Program-made: the position numbers and the translations under genes
Shown: positions 56,243-64,000 of the stretch, in pieces
Layout of the letters: every line of letters begins with the position of its first letter
Position numbering within the stretch: the first letter of the stretch is position 1
The notes under the pieces: model-generated
Told to the model about the DNA's origin: nothing
Databases searched by the model: none
The model's input: the letters and a program-made list of their open reading frames with translations, nothing else
NCBI RefSeq assembly: GCF_012932965.1
Contig: NZ_JABBXH010000001.1
Location: 744,001-808,000, forward strand
Direction: 5' to 3'
Length of the DNA stretch: 64,000 bases
Source: Thalassotalea algicola
GTDB taxonomy: Bacteria > Pseudomonadota > Gammaproteobacteria > Enterobacterales > Alteromonadaceae

Positions 56243-57478
56243 ATGAGTGCCGATCGTTTTATTCCCTTTAGAAAGCAAGATATTATTACTATGTGCCAGC
56301 AAGAAGTTGCTGATGGCCAATCAGCTAATGCTTTCCAACAGTTTTGCGACATTCTCGCTAGCGTGTTTCATTTTCAATACCATGAACAACTAGAAGCACT
56401 TAAAAACGACTACGCGCCATTCGACCCAAATGCAGACACAAAACTGCTAACCCCTTATTCTGAAAAACAACGTAATGAGCACCAAAGCCGTTTTGCTAAA
56501 AATTTTGCCGAAGTATTAAATGCCGCAAACTTTGAAAAAGTTACCGAACAAGATTTGCAAGATGCACTGAGCGAAGAATCGCTATTTAAGGTTAGGTTAG
56601 AGGTCGAATTTGATGACTTTGAACAGGTCGTTTTTTATCGTCGTGGTGAATCACAAAAATCTGAAACTCTTTCTACTTTTTGGGGCTTTCGCAAACAAGA
56701 AATTCAGTTTACCAATTACGATCGTGTTGCCGTATTTATTACCTTTAAAGACCAAACCTATTTTGAACGTAAGCAGAAAACGCCATTAGGTTATGAACCA
56801 GGCTCAACCATAGTTAAACTTTTCCAAAATGTCCCCAAAGCAGATCTAGAAATGCTGTTTCCCAACAGCGAAGTTCGCATGCGAAAAATAGACAAGGCAA
56901 TTATTGGAGCATCTGCTGCTATTGGTGGTGCCGTTGTTTTAGTGACCAAACTCGGCGCATCATTTGTCTTACTAGCTGCACTATTTGCCTTTTGGTTAGG
57001 GTGGCGCAGTGAAGAAGTAGAAATGACTCAGCAACACTTTATTTCACTGGGTATTGGCTTAGGTGTATTTGGCAGCTTTGTTTTTAAAGAATGGAGCAAA
57101 TTCAAAAACCGTAAAATTAAATTTATGAAGGCGCTGTCAGATAATCTCTATTTCAAAAATTTGGATAACAACGCTGGCGTATTTCACACCTTAATTGACG
57201 CTGCCGAAGAAGAAGATTTTAAAGAAGCTCTGCTGGCTTATACCTTTTTACTTAAAAATACTGACGGCTTAACCGCTCAGGCGCTAGATAAACAAATAGA
57301 GCAATGGTTTGAACAAACACATCAATGTACATTAGATTTTGAAATTTCAGATGCATTACAAAAGCTTGAAAAATTAACGCTAGTGACTATACAAGAGCAG
57401 GTATATAAAGCAGTTTCTATTAATGAAGCGAAACAAATATTAGATAGTAAGTGGGATAACTTCTTCGAATATTCTTAA
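56243..57478 (+). CDS. DUF3754 family membrane protein
   Basis: A 411-residue protein with an N-terminal cytoplasmic part of about 215 residues, two transmembrane helices (IIGASAAIGGAVVLVTKLGA and an adjoining Phe/Leu-rich segment, then ISLGIGLGVFGSFVF) and a C-terminal helical part. LYFKNLDNNAGVFHTLIDAA and the paired helices fit DUF3754, the family of eukaryotic TMEM143. Function is unknown. A 74-bp gap separates it from engB, and it converges with the solute-binding protein gene. Confidence 0.8.
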   Translation: MSADRFIPFRKQDIITMCQQEVADGQSANAFQQFCDILASVFHFQYHEQLEALKNDYAPFDPNADTKLLTPYSEKQRNEHQSRFAKNFAEVLNAANFEKVTEQDLQDALSEESLFKVRLEVEFDDFEQVVFYRRGESQKSETLSTFWGFRKQEIQFTNYDRVAVFITFKDQTYFERKQKTPLGYEPGSTIVKLFQNVPKADLEMLFPNSEVRMRKIDKAIIGASAAIGGAVVLVTKLGASFVLLAALFAFWLGWRSEEVEMTQQHFISLGIGLGVFGSFVFKEWSKFKNRKIKFMKALSDNLYFKNLDNNAGVFHTLIDAAEEEDFKEALLAYTFLLKNTDGLTAQALDKQIEQWFEQTHQCTLDFEISDALQKLEKLTLVTIQEQVYKAVSINEAKQILDSKWDNFFEYS

Positions 57479-57484
57479 TTTTTT

Positions 57485-58231
57485 TTAATTAGATGAAAGC
57501 CTATTCGCTCTTTTATCATTTACTTTTTGCAGGGCTTTTCTAATTTTTTCAACCAACACTTTAGGGGTGCTAAGGCTCATAGCCATGCAGCTTTTGTTTG
57601 AGGCATTAGGAAATAGAGTATGCACGTGTTTTACATCGTCAAAGCTTAATCCCGCTTTAGCTAAACGCATTTTGAATGGCAACTCTTCTTGTGCGACTAA
57701 ATCAATTCGTCCACGAAATAATTTTCGAATATTGGCTTCTTCATCACTAGCACTATCAAGGTTTTTTCCTACTTCAAACCCTTGGTTTATCAAATAATCA
57801 TAAAGGAAACTTCTTTCTGTACTGCCCACTGTAAATTGTTTCAATTCGGCAAGTGTTAATAATGTTATATCCGCTCTACTTTTTAATGCGTAAACATTAA
57901 GGCTTGATGTATTAATTAGCGGACATATCCATTGAAACTGACTTTCCCTGTTTTCAGCCTGATAAATAGTATAGATAAGTGTGTGGCTTTGTTTCTTCGC
58001 TAGCTTATATGCGCGGCTCCATGAAAGCATTTCTATGTGGTAATCAATATCAGCTTCACGCAACACTGTTTTCAGCACTTCTGTTGCTAAACCAACTACT
58101 TCTCCTTCGTCATTGGTATAGTTATAAGGCGGCCATTCCTCAGTGACGACACGAATTTTCTCATTTGCCTGAGCATTTATATGAAAAACGCATATTCCAA
58201 CAATAAAAAACAAGGCAGTGAAATGTGTCAT
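57485..58231 (-). CDS. Periplasmic solute-binding protein (SBP_bac_3 type)
   Basis: A 248-residue exported protein with a signal peptide (cleavage near NAQANE) and the family 3 solute-binding fold: RVVTEEWPPYNYTNDEGEVV at the start, GLATEVLKTVLREA and a later FKMRLAKAGL segment. Family members bind amino acids or act as free-standing sensors. No transporter genes adjoin it, so it may be an orphan receptor or sensor. FNR-boxed RNA lies just upstream on the same strand but ends before its start. Confidence 0.78.
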   Translation of the reverse strand: MTHFTALFFIVGICVFHINAQANEKIRVVTEEWPPYNYTNDEGEVVGLATEVLKTVLREADIDYHIEMLSWSRAYKLAKKQSHTLIYTIYQAENRESQFQWICPLINTSSLNVYALKSRADITLLTLAELKQFTVGSTERSFLYDYLINQGFEVGKNLDSASDEEANIRKLFRGRIDLVAQEELPFKMRLAKAGLSFDDVKHVHTLFPNASNKSCMAMSLSTPKVLVEKIRKALQKVNDKRANRLSSN

Positions 58232-58302
58232 TAGAGGTGATTCTAGCCTTGAACAAATTGTTTCAATGTATCCTTAATCATAGTCAACATTAAATTTCAG
58301 GC

Positions 58303-58420
58303 AAAAAAAACCGCCGATATAAATATCAGCGGCGTATTTAGCTATGGGGAAAGCTAGAATATATACAAAATTATTACAACAGGCGTTCACAAGGAACGAA
58401 ACACATTATAGAGCACCTGC
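58303..58420 (-). ncRNA. Candidate FNR-activated small RNA, FnrS-like
   Basis: An intergenic minus-strand transcript of about 118 nt is predicted. It would start at the G of GCAGGTG (58420), 7 nt after the -10 TACTTT (58432-58427) and about 40 bp from the centre of a perfect FNR box. It ends at a rho-independent terminator: CCGCTGATA-TTTA-TATCGGCGG (58332-58311, one U-G pair) followed by eight U residues (58310-58303). No ORF is evident. The 5' heptamer and the length recall E. coli FnrS as I remember it; the body differs. Confidence 0.65.
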
Positions 58421-58452
58421 TCTATAAAAGTAAAGTACTTACTCTAAATTTT

Positions 58453-58466
58453 TTGATCTTTATCAA
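58453..58466. promoter_or_regulatory. FNR box upstream of the candidate small RNA
   Basis: TTGAT-CTTT-ATCAA (plus strand; TTGAT-AAAG-ATCAA on the minus strand) is a perfect match and sits about 40 bp before the predicted RNA start. No protein gene starts nearby in either direction within class II range. Confidence 0.82.
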
Positions 58467-58744
58467 ATTGGTTGATTTTTTGGTTATGTGGATCATCACA
58501 AGTCTTGAGAATTGAGTCACTTGGCGAGAAAGTTCTGATTAAAATGCTGAGACTTTCAATTTAGCAACAGACGATCATGATAATAAGGTTTTATTAAATA
58601 AGTTCTACAAAGCGGACGGGTGACTAACTCATTCCTATCCAAAACGTTTTAACTTGAATGCTATAAAGGATGGCTTTGAATTACTGGGTAATATCCATCC
58701 TTCACTTTATCTAATTCATTTAACTCCTTAACGCAAATGCTACA
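58467..58744. other. Intergenic region upstream of the small RNA
   Basis: About 280 bp between the FNR box and the end of the S41 peptidase gene. No ORF, terminator or known RNA was recognised. Confidence 0.4.
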
Positions 58745-60100
58745 TTAATTAGTTATCAAGTTGCGTTGGTTTATCAGCTTGTTTACTAACTGTTCAGGTA
58801 TTGTTTTGTCATAGTTTATTGGTAAGTCAGGTTCAACGGGGGCATAGTTATGCCCTCCTTTAGGTCTTTCCAAGTAAAAACGAGGGCTAATTACTCTCAA
58901 GTTTGAATTTGCTAAATTTAACGCTTGAATTCCACCCGTTTGACCACTCCTTCCGCCTGTCGGTTCGCCAACTAATTGACCCATTTGATAATCTTGAATT
59001 ACATTGGCAAACAATATAGATGAAGAATAAGTAAAGTCACTAATTAAAACCGATACATCTCCGTTAAACTTAGGTACGTTACCTTTTACTTCTCGAAAGC
59101 TCATATCACCTTCAAGCACATCACCAACTGTTTGACCTTCTTTCGCTCGACCTTCTATAACTTTAACTTTGTACTTACTTCCCGTTTTCCATGTTTCTTT
59201 GGCAAGGTAAGGTAGTATGCCATCAATCCAAATAACGTCATCACCGCCACCATTTTCACGAATATCGATAATTAAATGCTCGACTGAGCTATTTTGAACC
59301 TTTGAAAACGCATCATGTAAAAAAGCAATAACATCTTTGTATTCAGCTCCCCAATAAAAGGTTTCTATTGTTAATAAAGCATTCTTCGGATCTAACATTT
59401 CAAACTTAAAGTTGTCATTAAAGTTATCTGAAAGATCAAATTGGATATGGCTTGCATTAATGCTCTTTTGGGTTTGTTTACCGAATTTACTTAATAATAC
59501 AATGTCGTAAGACTTTATGTTGCCATAGTAAAGCCATACGTACTCAGAAAAACGCCTCTGTAGTAGAGCTTTACGAAATGCTTTACTATCACCATGAGTT
59601 CGTTTTAGAAGGGGGGCAATAAAGTCATTTATTTTCTTACCGTTTATTTCGATAATCTCACTCCCTCTTAATTCGGTTGCCTTTCCATCTATAGTTGATT
59701 TAATAACGAGCTTGTCATTATTAAATACCACACTATACGGGAATATTCCGCCACCATTTGCTATATGAATATTTGCGAGTTCTTTCGGTTTAGGCAATGT
59801 GATTACCGTATGACCATCACTTAGCGTGCTATTGAATATAGAAATTTTGCGCCAAAAATCTAAAACGGATATAGGTTCGTTAATGTTATCTTTAAGGTTT
59901 TCTACGTCTAAATAAAAACGATCTACGTCTTTAACTGTATATGACAGTTGAGGGTGGGTTTTATTGATGAAGTTAATCCATTGATCTATATCTTGTTTAA
60001 CTTCGTGAGGTTGCAGTAATTCATTCAAGTTTATTTCTGACTTTGCTAGTACATTAAAACTACCTAGCGCAAAGATAATAATTAAGAAAAATTGTCTCAT
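58745..60100 (-). CDS. S41-family peptidase (C-terminal processing-like)
   Basis: A 451-residue exported protein with a signal peptide (MRQFFLIIIFALGSFNVLA). The C-terminal half has the S41 fold: HLIIDIRENGGGDD, VSVLISDFTYSSSILFANVI with the probable nucleophile Ser in the Ser triplet, and VGEPTGGRSGQTGG. A PDZ-like segment lies between. S41 enzymes use a Ser-Lys dyad. The start at 60100 is preferred over longer in-frame readings that carry no signal peptide. It lies 132 bp after a membrane-bound transcription regulator on the same strand and may be its target. Confidence 0.85.
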   Translation of the reverse strand: MRQFFLIIIFALGSFNVLAKSEINLNELLQPHEVKQDIDQWINFINKTHPQLSYTVKDVDRFYLDVENLKDNINEPISVLDFWRKISIFNSTLSDGHTVITLPKPKELANIHIANGGGIFPYSVVFNNDKLVIKSTIDGKATELRGSEIIEINGKKINDFIAPLLKRTHGDSKAFRKALLQRRFSEYVWLYYGNIKSYDIVLLSKFGKQTQKSINASHIQFDLSDNFNDNFKFEMLDPKNALLTIETFYWGAEYKDVIAFLHDAFSKVQNSSVEHLIIDIRENGGGDDVIWIDGILPYLAKETWKTGSKYKVKVIEGRAKEGQTVGDVLEGDMSFREVKGNVPKFNGDVSVLISDFTYSSSILFANVIQDYQMGQLVGEPTGGRSGQTGGIQALNLANSNLRVISPRFYLERPKGGHNYAPVEPDLPINYDKTIPEQLVNKLINQRNLITN

Positions 60101-60232
60101 ATGTTTAATACCAATCATGTGTTTAAGTTGACGGCGCAAATCATATGAAAAGGAATGTAAAAACACTTCAAGAAAAGCGTTGGAAAATCCTTGGGAAAAT
60201 TTATAAAAATATATTTATTTAAAAACAATTAG

Positions 60233-62362
60233 TTAAATACTTTTTAATTTGATTATTTCAGTTTCATTATTTTCCCTAAAGGAAAATGTACACATCAACC
60301 TTTCTTTTTTGCACTTCAAAAAGCCGATATGTCCTTCGAAATTTAAATTGTCATAGAGTAACTGACCGCTATTCAGATCATATATTTTAAATTTTTTGTC
60401 GGTAGCCCAAATTAGCGTGTTTTTATCCCAGATATCCCAGAAGGTATTAAACTTTATGTCTACTTTTTCCAAGACTTTTTCAACGATTCCTGTTTCGAGG
60501 TTTTTCTTCCAAAGACCTTGTTCATGATACTGGGTAAAGAATAGTTCTCCCTCATATTGCTTCGATGAAAAAGCATTAAGCTTTAGATTTGTAATTTTGA
60601 GTGTAAATAAATCTATCGACTTTAGAGTCCAGTACTCATCTTTACCTTCGGAAAAAATTAGTTGGTTGTTGTCGGCAATACTAAAATTGAATACTTGGTG
60701 TTTTTCTTTTGAGATCCACTCAATTTCAGCGATGTCTAGGTTATAGCGAAATAGACGTTGCTCGGATAAGCCATATAAGGTATTAGTTTCAATGGAAAAC
60801 TCTAATTCCCTAGTGTTAGGAGGTAAGTTAACGCCTTTATATTGTATGAAGCCATCAGGCGTTTTTTGCCACAACTGCTCTTTTCCAGAGCGATTTGAAA
60901 TAAAGTACAGTGTTTCATCTGGCCCAAACATCGCATTGGAATCATAATAAGGACTAGTAATTAAAGGGGTAATAGCAAAGTCTCCATTATCTTTTTTTAT
61001 TAGAGACCAAATAGCATTCTTAATACTTACTTTTTTTATCGCGTAGATTTGTTCCTGTGAAACTACAGGGTAATTGCATGTGAAGTTTAATTCAGCCATT
61101 AATGACTGTTTTTCTGTGGCTAGGTTATAAGACCAAATATTACTGTCCCTATCACAATAAATTATTTGCTCATTACTTAACCAGCCGATCCTGTCAGTTA
61201 GATAAGGTAATTTGAGCAGCAATTTAGACTCATTGTTTTCAACGTTATTTACTAAAATGTGACTTTCCTGCCAAAGTACATTTCTTATAACTGCTAATTG
61301 CTGGCCGCTAGGAGAAAGTGAAAAAGAATAATCTCCTCTTCCTGAAGAGGTTGGAGATGTGATATTCCGTTCAAAGGATGTTCTTAAATCTAATCGAAAA
61401 ACTTTGAAAGGGTCGGTTAATGAATGTGCTCTTGAGTAGTAAACATGGTGACCATCCTTTGAAAAGGAAGTCGTAGACCAAAATCCACCTTTACCACAAT
61501 TAGCGATGTATTTTGCATTACTAGCTTCAAGCAACTTGGTGCTAAAATCTAATATCCAAACTTCACATGATTGATCTGTTTGTTTGTGGTAGACAATTCG
61601 ATTAGTGTCGCTGGAAAAAACAGGTGAACCAAAATAGCTGCCAGCTTCAGCCGTTATTTGCTGTACTTTCCCTGTCTCAAGTTCTTTAACTTTTAAACTG
61701 GGTAAGGTCTCAGTTCTTTTATTGACATAAGTTAACCAAAGGCCATCATCACTAATATCAAACTCATCTTCTCTTCCTGATTCATGTGATAGCACTTCAT
61801 ATTGCATTGATGATGCAGGGATAGCTTGATCTTTTATATTCTCATTGGTTTCGGTTAAGTTAAGGAAATTTAGGAGCGAATATACGCTGACAATAATTAA
61901 TAAGGTTATCATTACAAATCTGTAAGAAAGCCTATTACTTACTATTGGTTCGTTGTTAGTTATAGTTTCTTCTGCAGGATTTGTTGATAGCAGGTTCTCA
62001 TTAGACTTTTCCCGAGCAGTAAGCTCATCCAGTGTGTAAACTTGAACCTGATAAGTATAACGGTAACCCCGTTTGGGCACTGTTACGATCATTTTTTCAT
62101 CGCCGTCTCCACTACCAATTAATTTCCTAACCTCGGAAACGACAGATGAAATCGTACTGGCTTCTTTGTGTGTGGTACCCCAAACCTCTTTTAATAATTC
62201 ATCGTAGGTTACGACACTTCCAGCATTGGAGAGTAGAGTTAATAAACATTTACTAATTCGAGAAGGGAGTTGTTTTTTCTCACCATCTAAATAAACGATT
62301 TCTTGTTTTTTGGGAAAAAATGTCCATTTAGGACTTTGATAAACTGTCACTATATAAACCAA
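60233..62362 (-). CDS. Membrane-anchored winged-helix regulator with beta-propeller-like periplasmic part (CadC/ToxR type)
   Basis: A 709-residue one-component regulator. Residues about 10-110 form an OmpR/CadC-type winged helix (LPSRISKCLLTLLSNAGSVV, YDELLKEVWGT, KMIVTVPKRGYRYTYQVQ). One transmembrane helix follows (YRFVMITLLIIVSVYSLLNF). The periplasmic remainder of about 530 residues has repeating strands with S-x-D-G and W/Y patterns such as DISDDGLWLTYVNKR and SFSKDGHHVYYSRA, typical of TolB/WD40-like propellers. A signal sensed in the periplasm would change DNA binding. The start is TTG 62362 or GTG 62350; neither has a clear ribosome-binding site. Confidence 0.8.
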   Translation of the reverse strand: MVYIVTVYQSPKWTFFPKKQEIVYLDGEKKQLPSRISKCLLTLLSNAGSVVTYDELLKEVWGTTHKEASTISSVVSEVRKLIGSGDGDEKMIVTVPKRGYRYTYQVQVYTLDELTAREKSNENLLSTNPAEETITNNEPIVSNRLSYRFVMITLLIIVSVYSLLNFLNLTETNENIKDQAIPASSMQYEVLSHESGREDEFDISDDGLWLTYVNKRTETLPSLKVKELETGKVQQITAEAGSYFGSPVFSSDTNRIVYHKQTDQSCEVWILDFSTKLLEASNAKYIANCGKGGFWSTTSFSKDGHHVYYSRAHSLTDPFKVFRLDLRTSFERNITSPTSSGRGDYSFSLSPSGQQLAVIRNVLWQESHILVNNVENNESKLLLKLPYLTDRIGWLSNEQIIYCDRDSNIWSYNLATEKQSLMAELNFTCNYPVVSQEQIYAIKKVSIKNAIWSLIKKDNGDFAITPLITSPYYDSNAMFGPDETLYFISNRSGKEQLWQKTPDGFIQYKGVNLPPNTRELEFSIETNTLYGLSEQRLFRYNLDIAEIEWISKEKHQVFNFSIADNNQLIFSEGKDEYWTLKSIDLFTLKITNLKLNAFSSKQYEGELFFTQYHEQGLWKKNLETGIVEKVLEKVDIKFNTFWDIWDKNTLIWATDKKFKIYDLNSGQLLYDNLNFEGHIGFLKCKKERLMCTFSFRENNETEIIKLKSI

Positions 62363-62427
62363 TTCAAATTTCTAATAACGAATAGCTTTTATCTGGCGGG
62401 ATTTTAGTTTGTATACAATCTAGTGTT

Positions 62428-63747
62428 TTATGCAGCTACTGGCAACCTAAACGTAAACTCACTTCCTTTATTAAGTTCGCTATTCACAAAAAGCTCTCCA
62501 CCATGAGCAATGGCGATACGCTTACATAAAAACAACCCCAAACCGACCCCATTATTGCTTCTATTTTCTACATGCTCAGCTTGAGAAAAAGGTTCAAACA
62601 ACCTTGGTAAAAACTCTGGGTCGATGCCTGAACCAAAGTCTCTAATAGTAATAGCGAGCTCGTTATTGCCTTCTTGGCAAGTGACAATAACTGGACGTGA
62701 GTTAATATTGTGCTTCAATGCATTCTCAATAAGGTTGCGAATGAGGAACTTGAATCGGCCCAAGTCAATATTAACGACAATCTCAGGAATGTTACTTTCT
62801 AATTGGATACTTTCATTGCGATCAAAACTTGTCATGATATCGTCCATTACATTGGGGAAAAAATAGGACTCCAAATTGAGTAACTTATGCGAGTCTCGAA
62901 GTCGTTCACTCTCTAACAACTGCTCGACAATGGCGTCCATTTTATTTATTTCTCGATTCAACTTAGATTCTATTTCGCCTTTCTCCAAAAACGCCAACAG
63001 CACTTTCATTCTTGCCATCGGTGACCGCAACTCATGGCTGACTGACAGCAATAGCTCGTTCTTCGAGGCAAAAAGTTCTTCAAGGTTTTCTGCCATCTTG
63101 TTTAATCCTTTGGTTAAATTGCCAAGTTCATTATTCGGGTGTGATTTAATTCGGTATTTAAGGTCACCCTGACTTATTTGAGATGCGCTGTGGATAGCAT
63201 TTCGGATAGGGGTTAATTGAGAATTTAGCGTTTTATAGCTAATAAATAATACCATTAATACGCCTAACCAAGGCCATAAAACGAGCCAGTTAGGGTAAAC
63301 AATTAGGTTGGCGATTTGTGAGGTGACGGCAATCGTAGAGTTATTTGAAGTGGTAAAAATAAAGTATTTGGAGCCTACTTTTGTAAAATACAATTTGCCC
63401 AAGGCTACGGCATTTGTCATAAGCTCAGATGATGATGGCAACGTACTCCCTGTTCTCCAAGTTTCCTCTCCTCGGTTAATTTGAATTGATACTCGGTTTT
63501 TCTTCGCTTCAGCTTTAAGGCTTTCAATATCTATCGGACCTTGGACTAACTTCGCCATCATATCGTACAGCGCCTCGTGACGATCTGAAACGATCTTTTC
63601 AGCTTCATTTTCGGATATTGAGAAACTGCCTAAGATAATGAGAGTAACGAGTAAAATCGTGTTGATGGAAAATAATAAGAAAAATCGGGTATATAGATTC
63701 AGGTTGGGAAGTCGCATATTTGGAAAATTAATTTTTGAAAGATTCAT
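62428..63747 (-). CDS. Sensor histidine kinase
   Basis: A 439-residue membrane kinase with two transmembrane helices (about 18-40 and 150-172) around a short periplasmic loop. A HAMP domain is followed by the phosphoacceptor box SVSHELRSPMARMKVLL and the ATP-binding N box (LIRNLIENALKHN), G1 (IRDFGSGIDPEFLPRLFEPF) and G2 (NNGVGLGLFLCKRIA). It lies 26 bp after the partial response regulator gene on the same strand, forming a two-component operon. The stimulus is not deducible. Confidence 0.92.
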   Translation of the reverse strand: MNLSKINFPNMRLPNLNLYTRFFLLFSINTILLVTLIILGSFSISENEAEKIVSDRHEALYDMMAKLVQGPIDIESLKAEAKKNRVSIQINRGEETWRTGSTLPSSSELMTNAVALGKLYFTKVGSKYFIFTTSNNSTIAVTSQIANLIVYPNWLVLWPWLGVLMVLFISYKTLNSQLTPIRNAIHSASQISQGDLKYRIKSHPNNELGNLTKGLNKMAENLEELFASKNELLLSVSHELRSPMARMKVLLAFLEKGEIESKLNREINKMDAIVEQLLESERLRDSHKLLNLESYFFPNVMDDIMTSFDRNESIQLESNIPEIVVNIDLGRFKFLIRNLIENALKHNINSRPVIVTCQEGNNELAITIRDFGSGIDPEFLPRLFEPFSQAEHVENRSNNGVGLGLFLCKRIAIAHGGELFVNSELNKGSEFTFRLPVAA

Positions 63748-63773
63748 AATTGATTACTTAGTAAATCACGGCT

Positions 63774-64000
63774 TTAAAGTGGTTTGGCAATAAATGTGTA
63801 GCCCATGCCCCTAATCGTTTTGATAAATCGTGGAGAGGTGGCGGAGTCATTAAGCTTTTGCCTTAGTCGACTTAGCAATATGTCGACTGCTCGTCCATAC
63901 AAATCAACTTCCACTCCTTTGAGTACCCCAATGATCTGCTCTCTATTAAACACTTTCCCTGGGTGAGTCGCCAACGTGTGTAGTAAATGAAACTCCATTC
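63774..64000 (-). CDS. OmpR-family response regulator, partial at window edge
   Basis: Only the C-terminal 75 residues are inside the window. They form the winged-helix DNA-binding domain: EFHLLHTLATHPGKVFNREQ, VDILLSRLRQKLNDS and the wing FIKTIRGMGYTFIAKP. The receiver domain lies beyond 64000. It is upstream of and cotranscribed with the histidine kinase gene. Confidence 0.93.
   Translation of the reverse strand, partial: MEFHLLHTLATHPGKVFNREQIIGVLKGVEVDLYGRAVDILLSRLRQKLNDSATSPRFIKTIRGMGYTFIAKPL

Overview
The window is AT-rich chromosomal DNA from a marine gammaproteobacterium, most likely a Colwelliaceae/Alteromonadales member (Colwellia- or Thalassotalea-like). This placement is inferred from base composition, protein flavour and gene neighbourhoods (split letA, selO, a thiDE fusion, a cytochrome c4-like protein next to engB, many c-type cytochromes). 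It is not proven by a marker gene. No rRNA, tRNA, CRISPR array, insertion sequence or prophage was seen.

Layout. (1) 1-8.7 kb, minus strand: an RND/MMPL exporter with an outer-membrane lipoprotein-sorting partner, a TetR repressor with three copies of a palindromic operator, a small membrane-peptide ORF, a DUF547 protein and a large M16 lipoprotein peptidase. (2) 8.9-26.8 kb: a denitrification island. It holds a hemerythrin/DUF2249/membrane-protein trio, napGH without napDABC, norQ-norE-norF-hypothetical, norCB, a small membrane protein, norD, dnrP, a membrane bacteriohemerythrin, cytochrome cd1 nitrite reductase nirS, a NirT quinol dehydrogenase fused to an ethylbenzene-dehydrogenase-type haem domain, a cupredoxin, and a chemoreceptor joining a NIT-type nitrate/nitrite sensor to a C-terminal hemerythrin. 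FNR/DNR boxes (TTGAT-N4-ATCAA) precede napG, norQ, norC and the chemoreceptor, and a weaker one precedes nirS. The haem d1 synthesis genes, nosZ and a DNR-type regulator are not in the window. (3) 26.9-43.7 kb: housekeeping genes (proBA, acyltransferase, MscS channel, tesB, selO, peptidases) with a c-di-GMP patch: a TPR/degenerate-GGDEF protein, a c-di-GMP-I riboswitch on the plus strand with no sense gene after it, and a GGDEF protein. (4) 43.8-49.7 kb: a TPP riboswitch and the thiamine operon thiC-thiO-thiS-thiG-thiDE. (5) 49.7-55.4 kb: a LetAB-type lipid transport system with LetA split in two and an eight-MCE-domain LetB, then a four-haem cytochrome of tandem c-type domains. (6) 55.5-64 kb: engB, a DUF3754 membrane protein, a periplasmic solute-binding protein, a candidate FNR-driven small RNA resembling FnrS, an S41 peptidase, a membrane-anchored winged-helix regulator with a beta-propeller-like periplasmic part, and a two-component system cut by the window edge.

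How it fits together: the island covers nitrite to NO (NirS), NO to N2O (NorCB, matured by NorQ/NorD with NorE/F), quinol-to-periplasm electron delivery (NirT fusion, possibly NapGH, cupredoxin) and NO/O2-binding hemerythrins, with chemotaxis placed under the same type of promoter box. The two least expected elements are RNAs: the orphan c-di-GMP riboswitch near 35.9 kb, whose core can pair with a segment about 110 nt downstream, and the FNR-boxed, terminator-bounded intergenic transcript near 58.4 kb.
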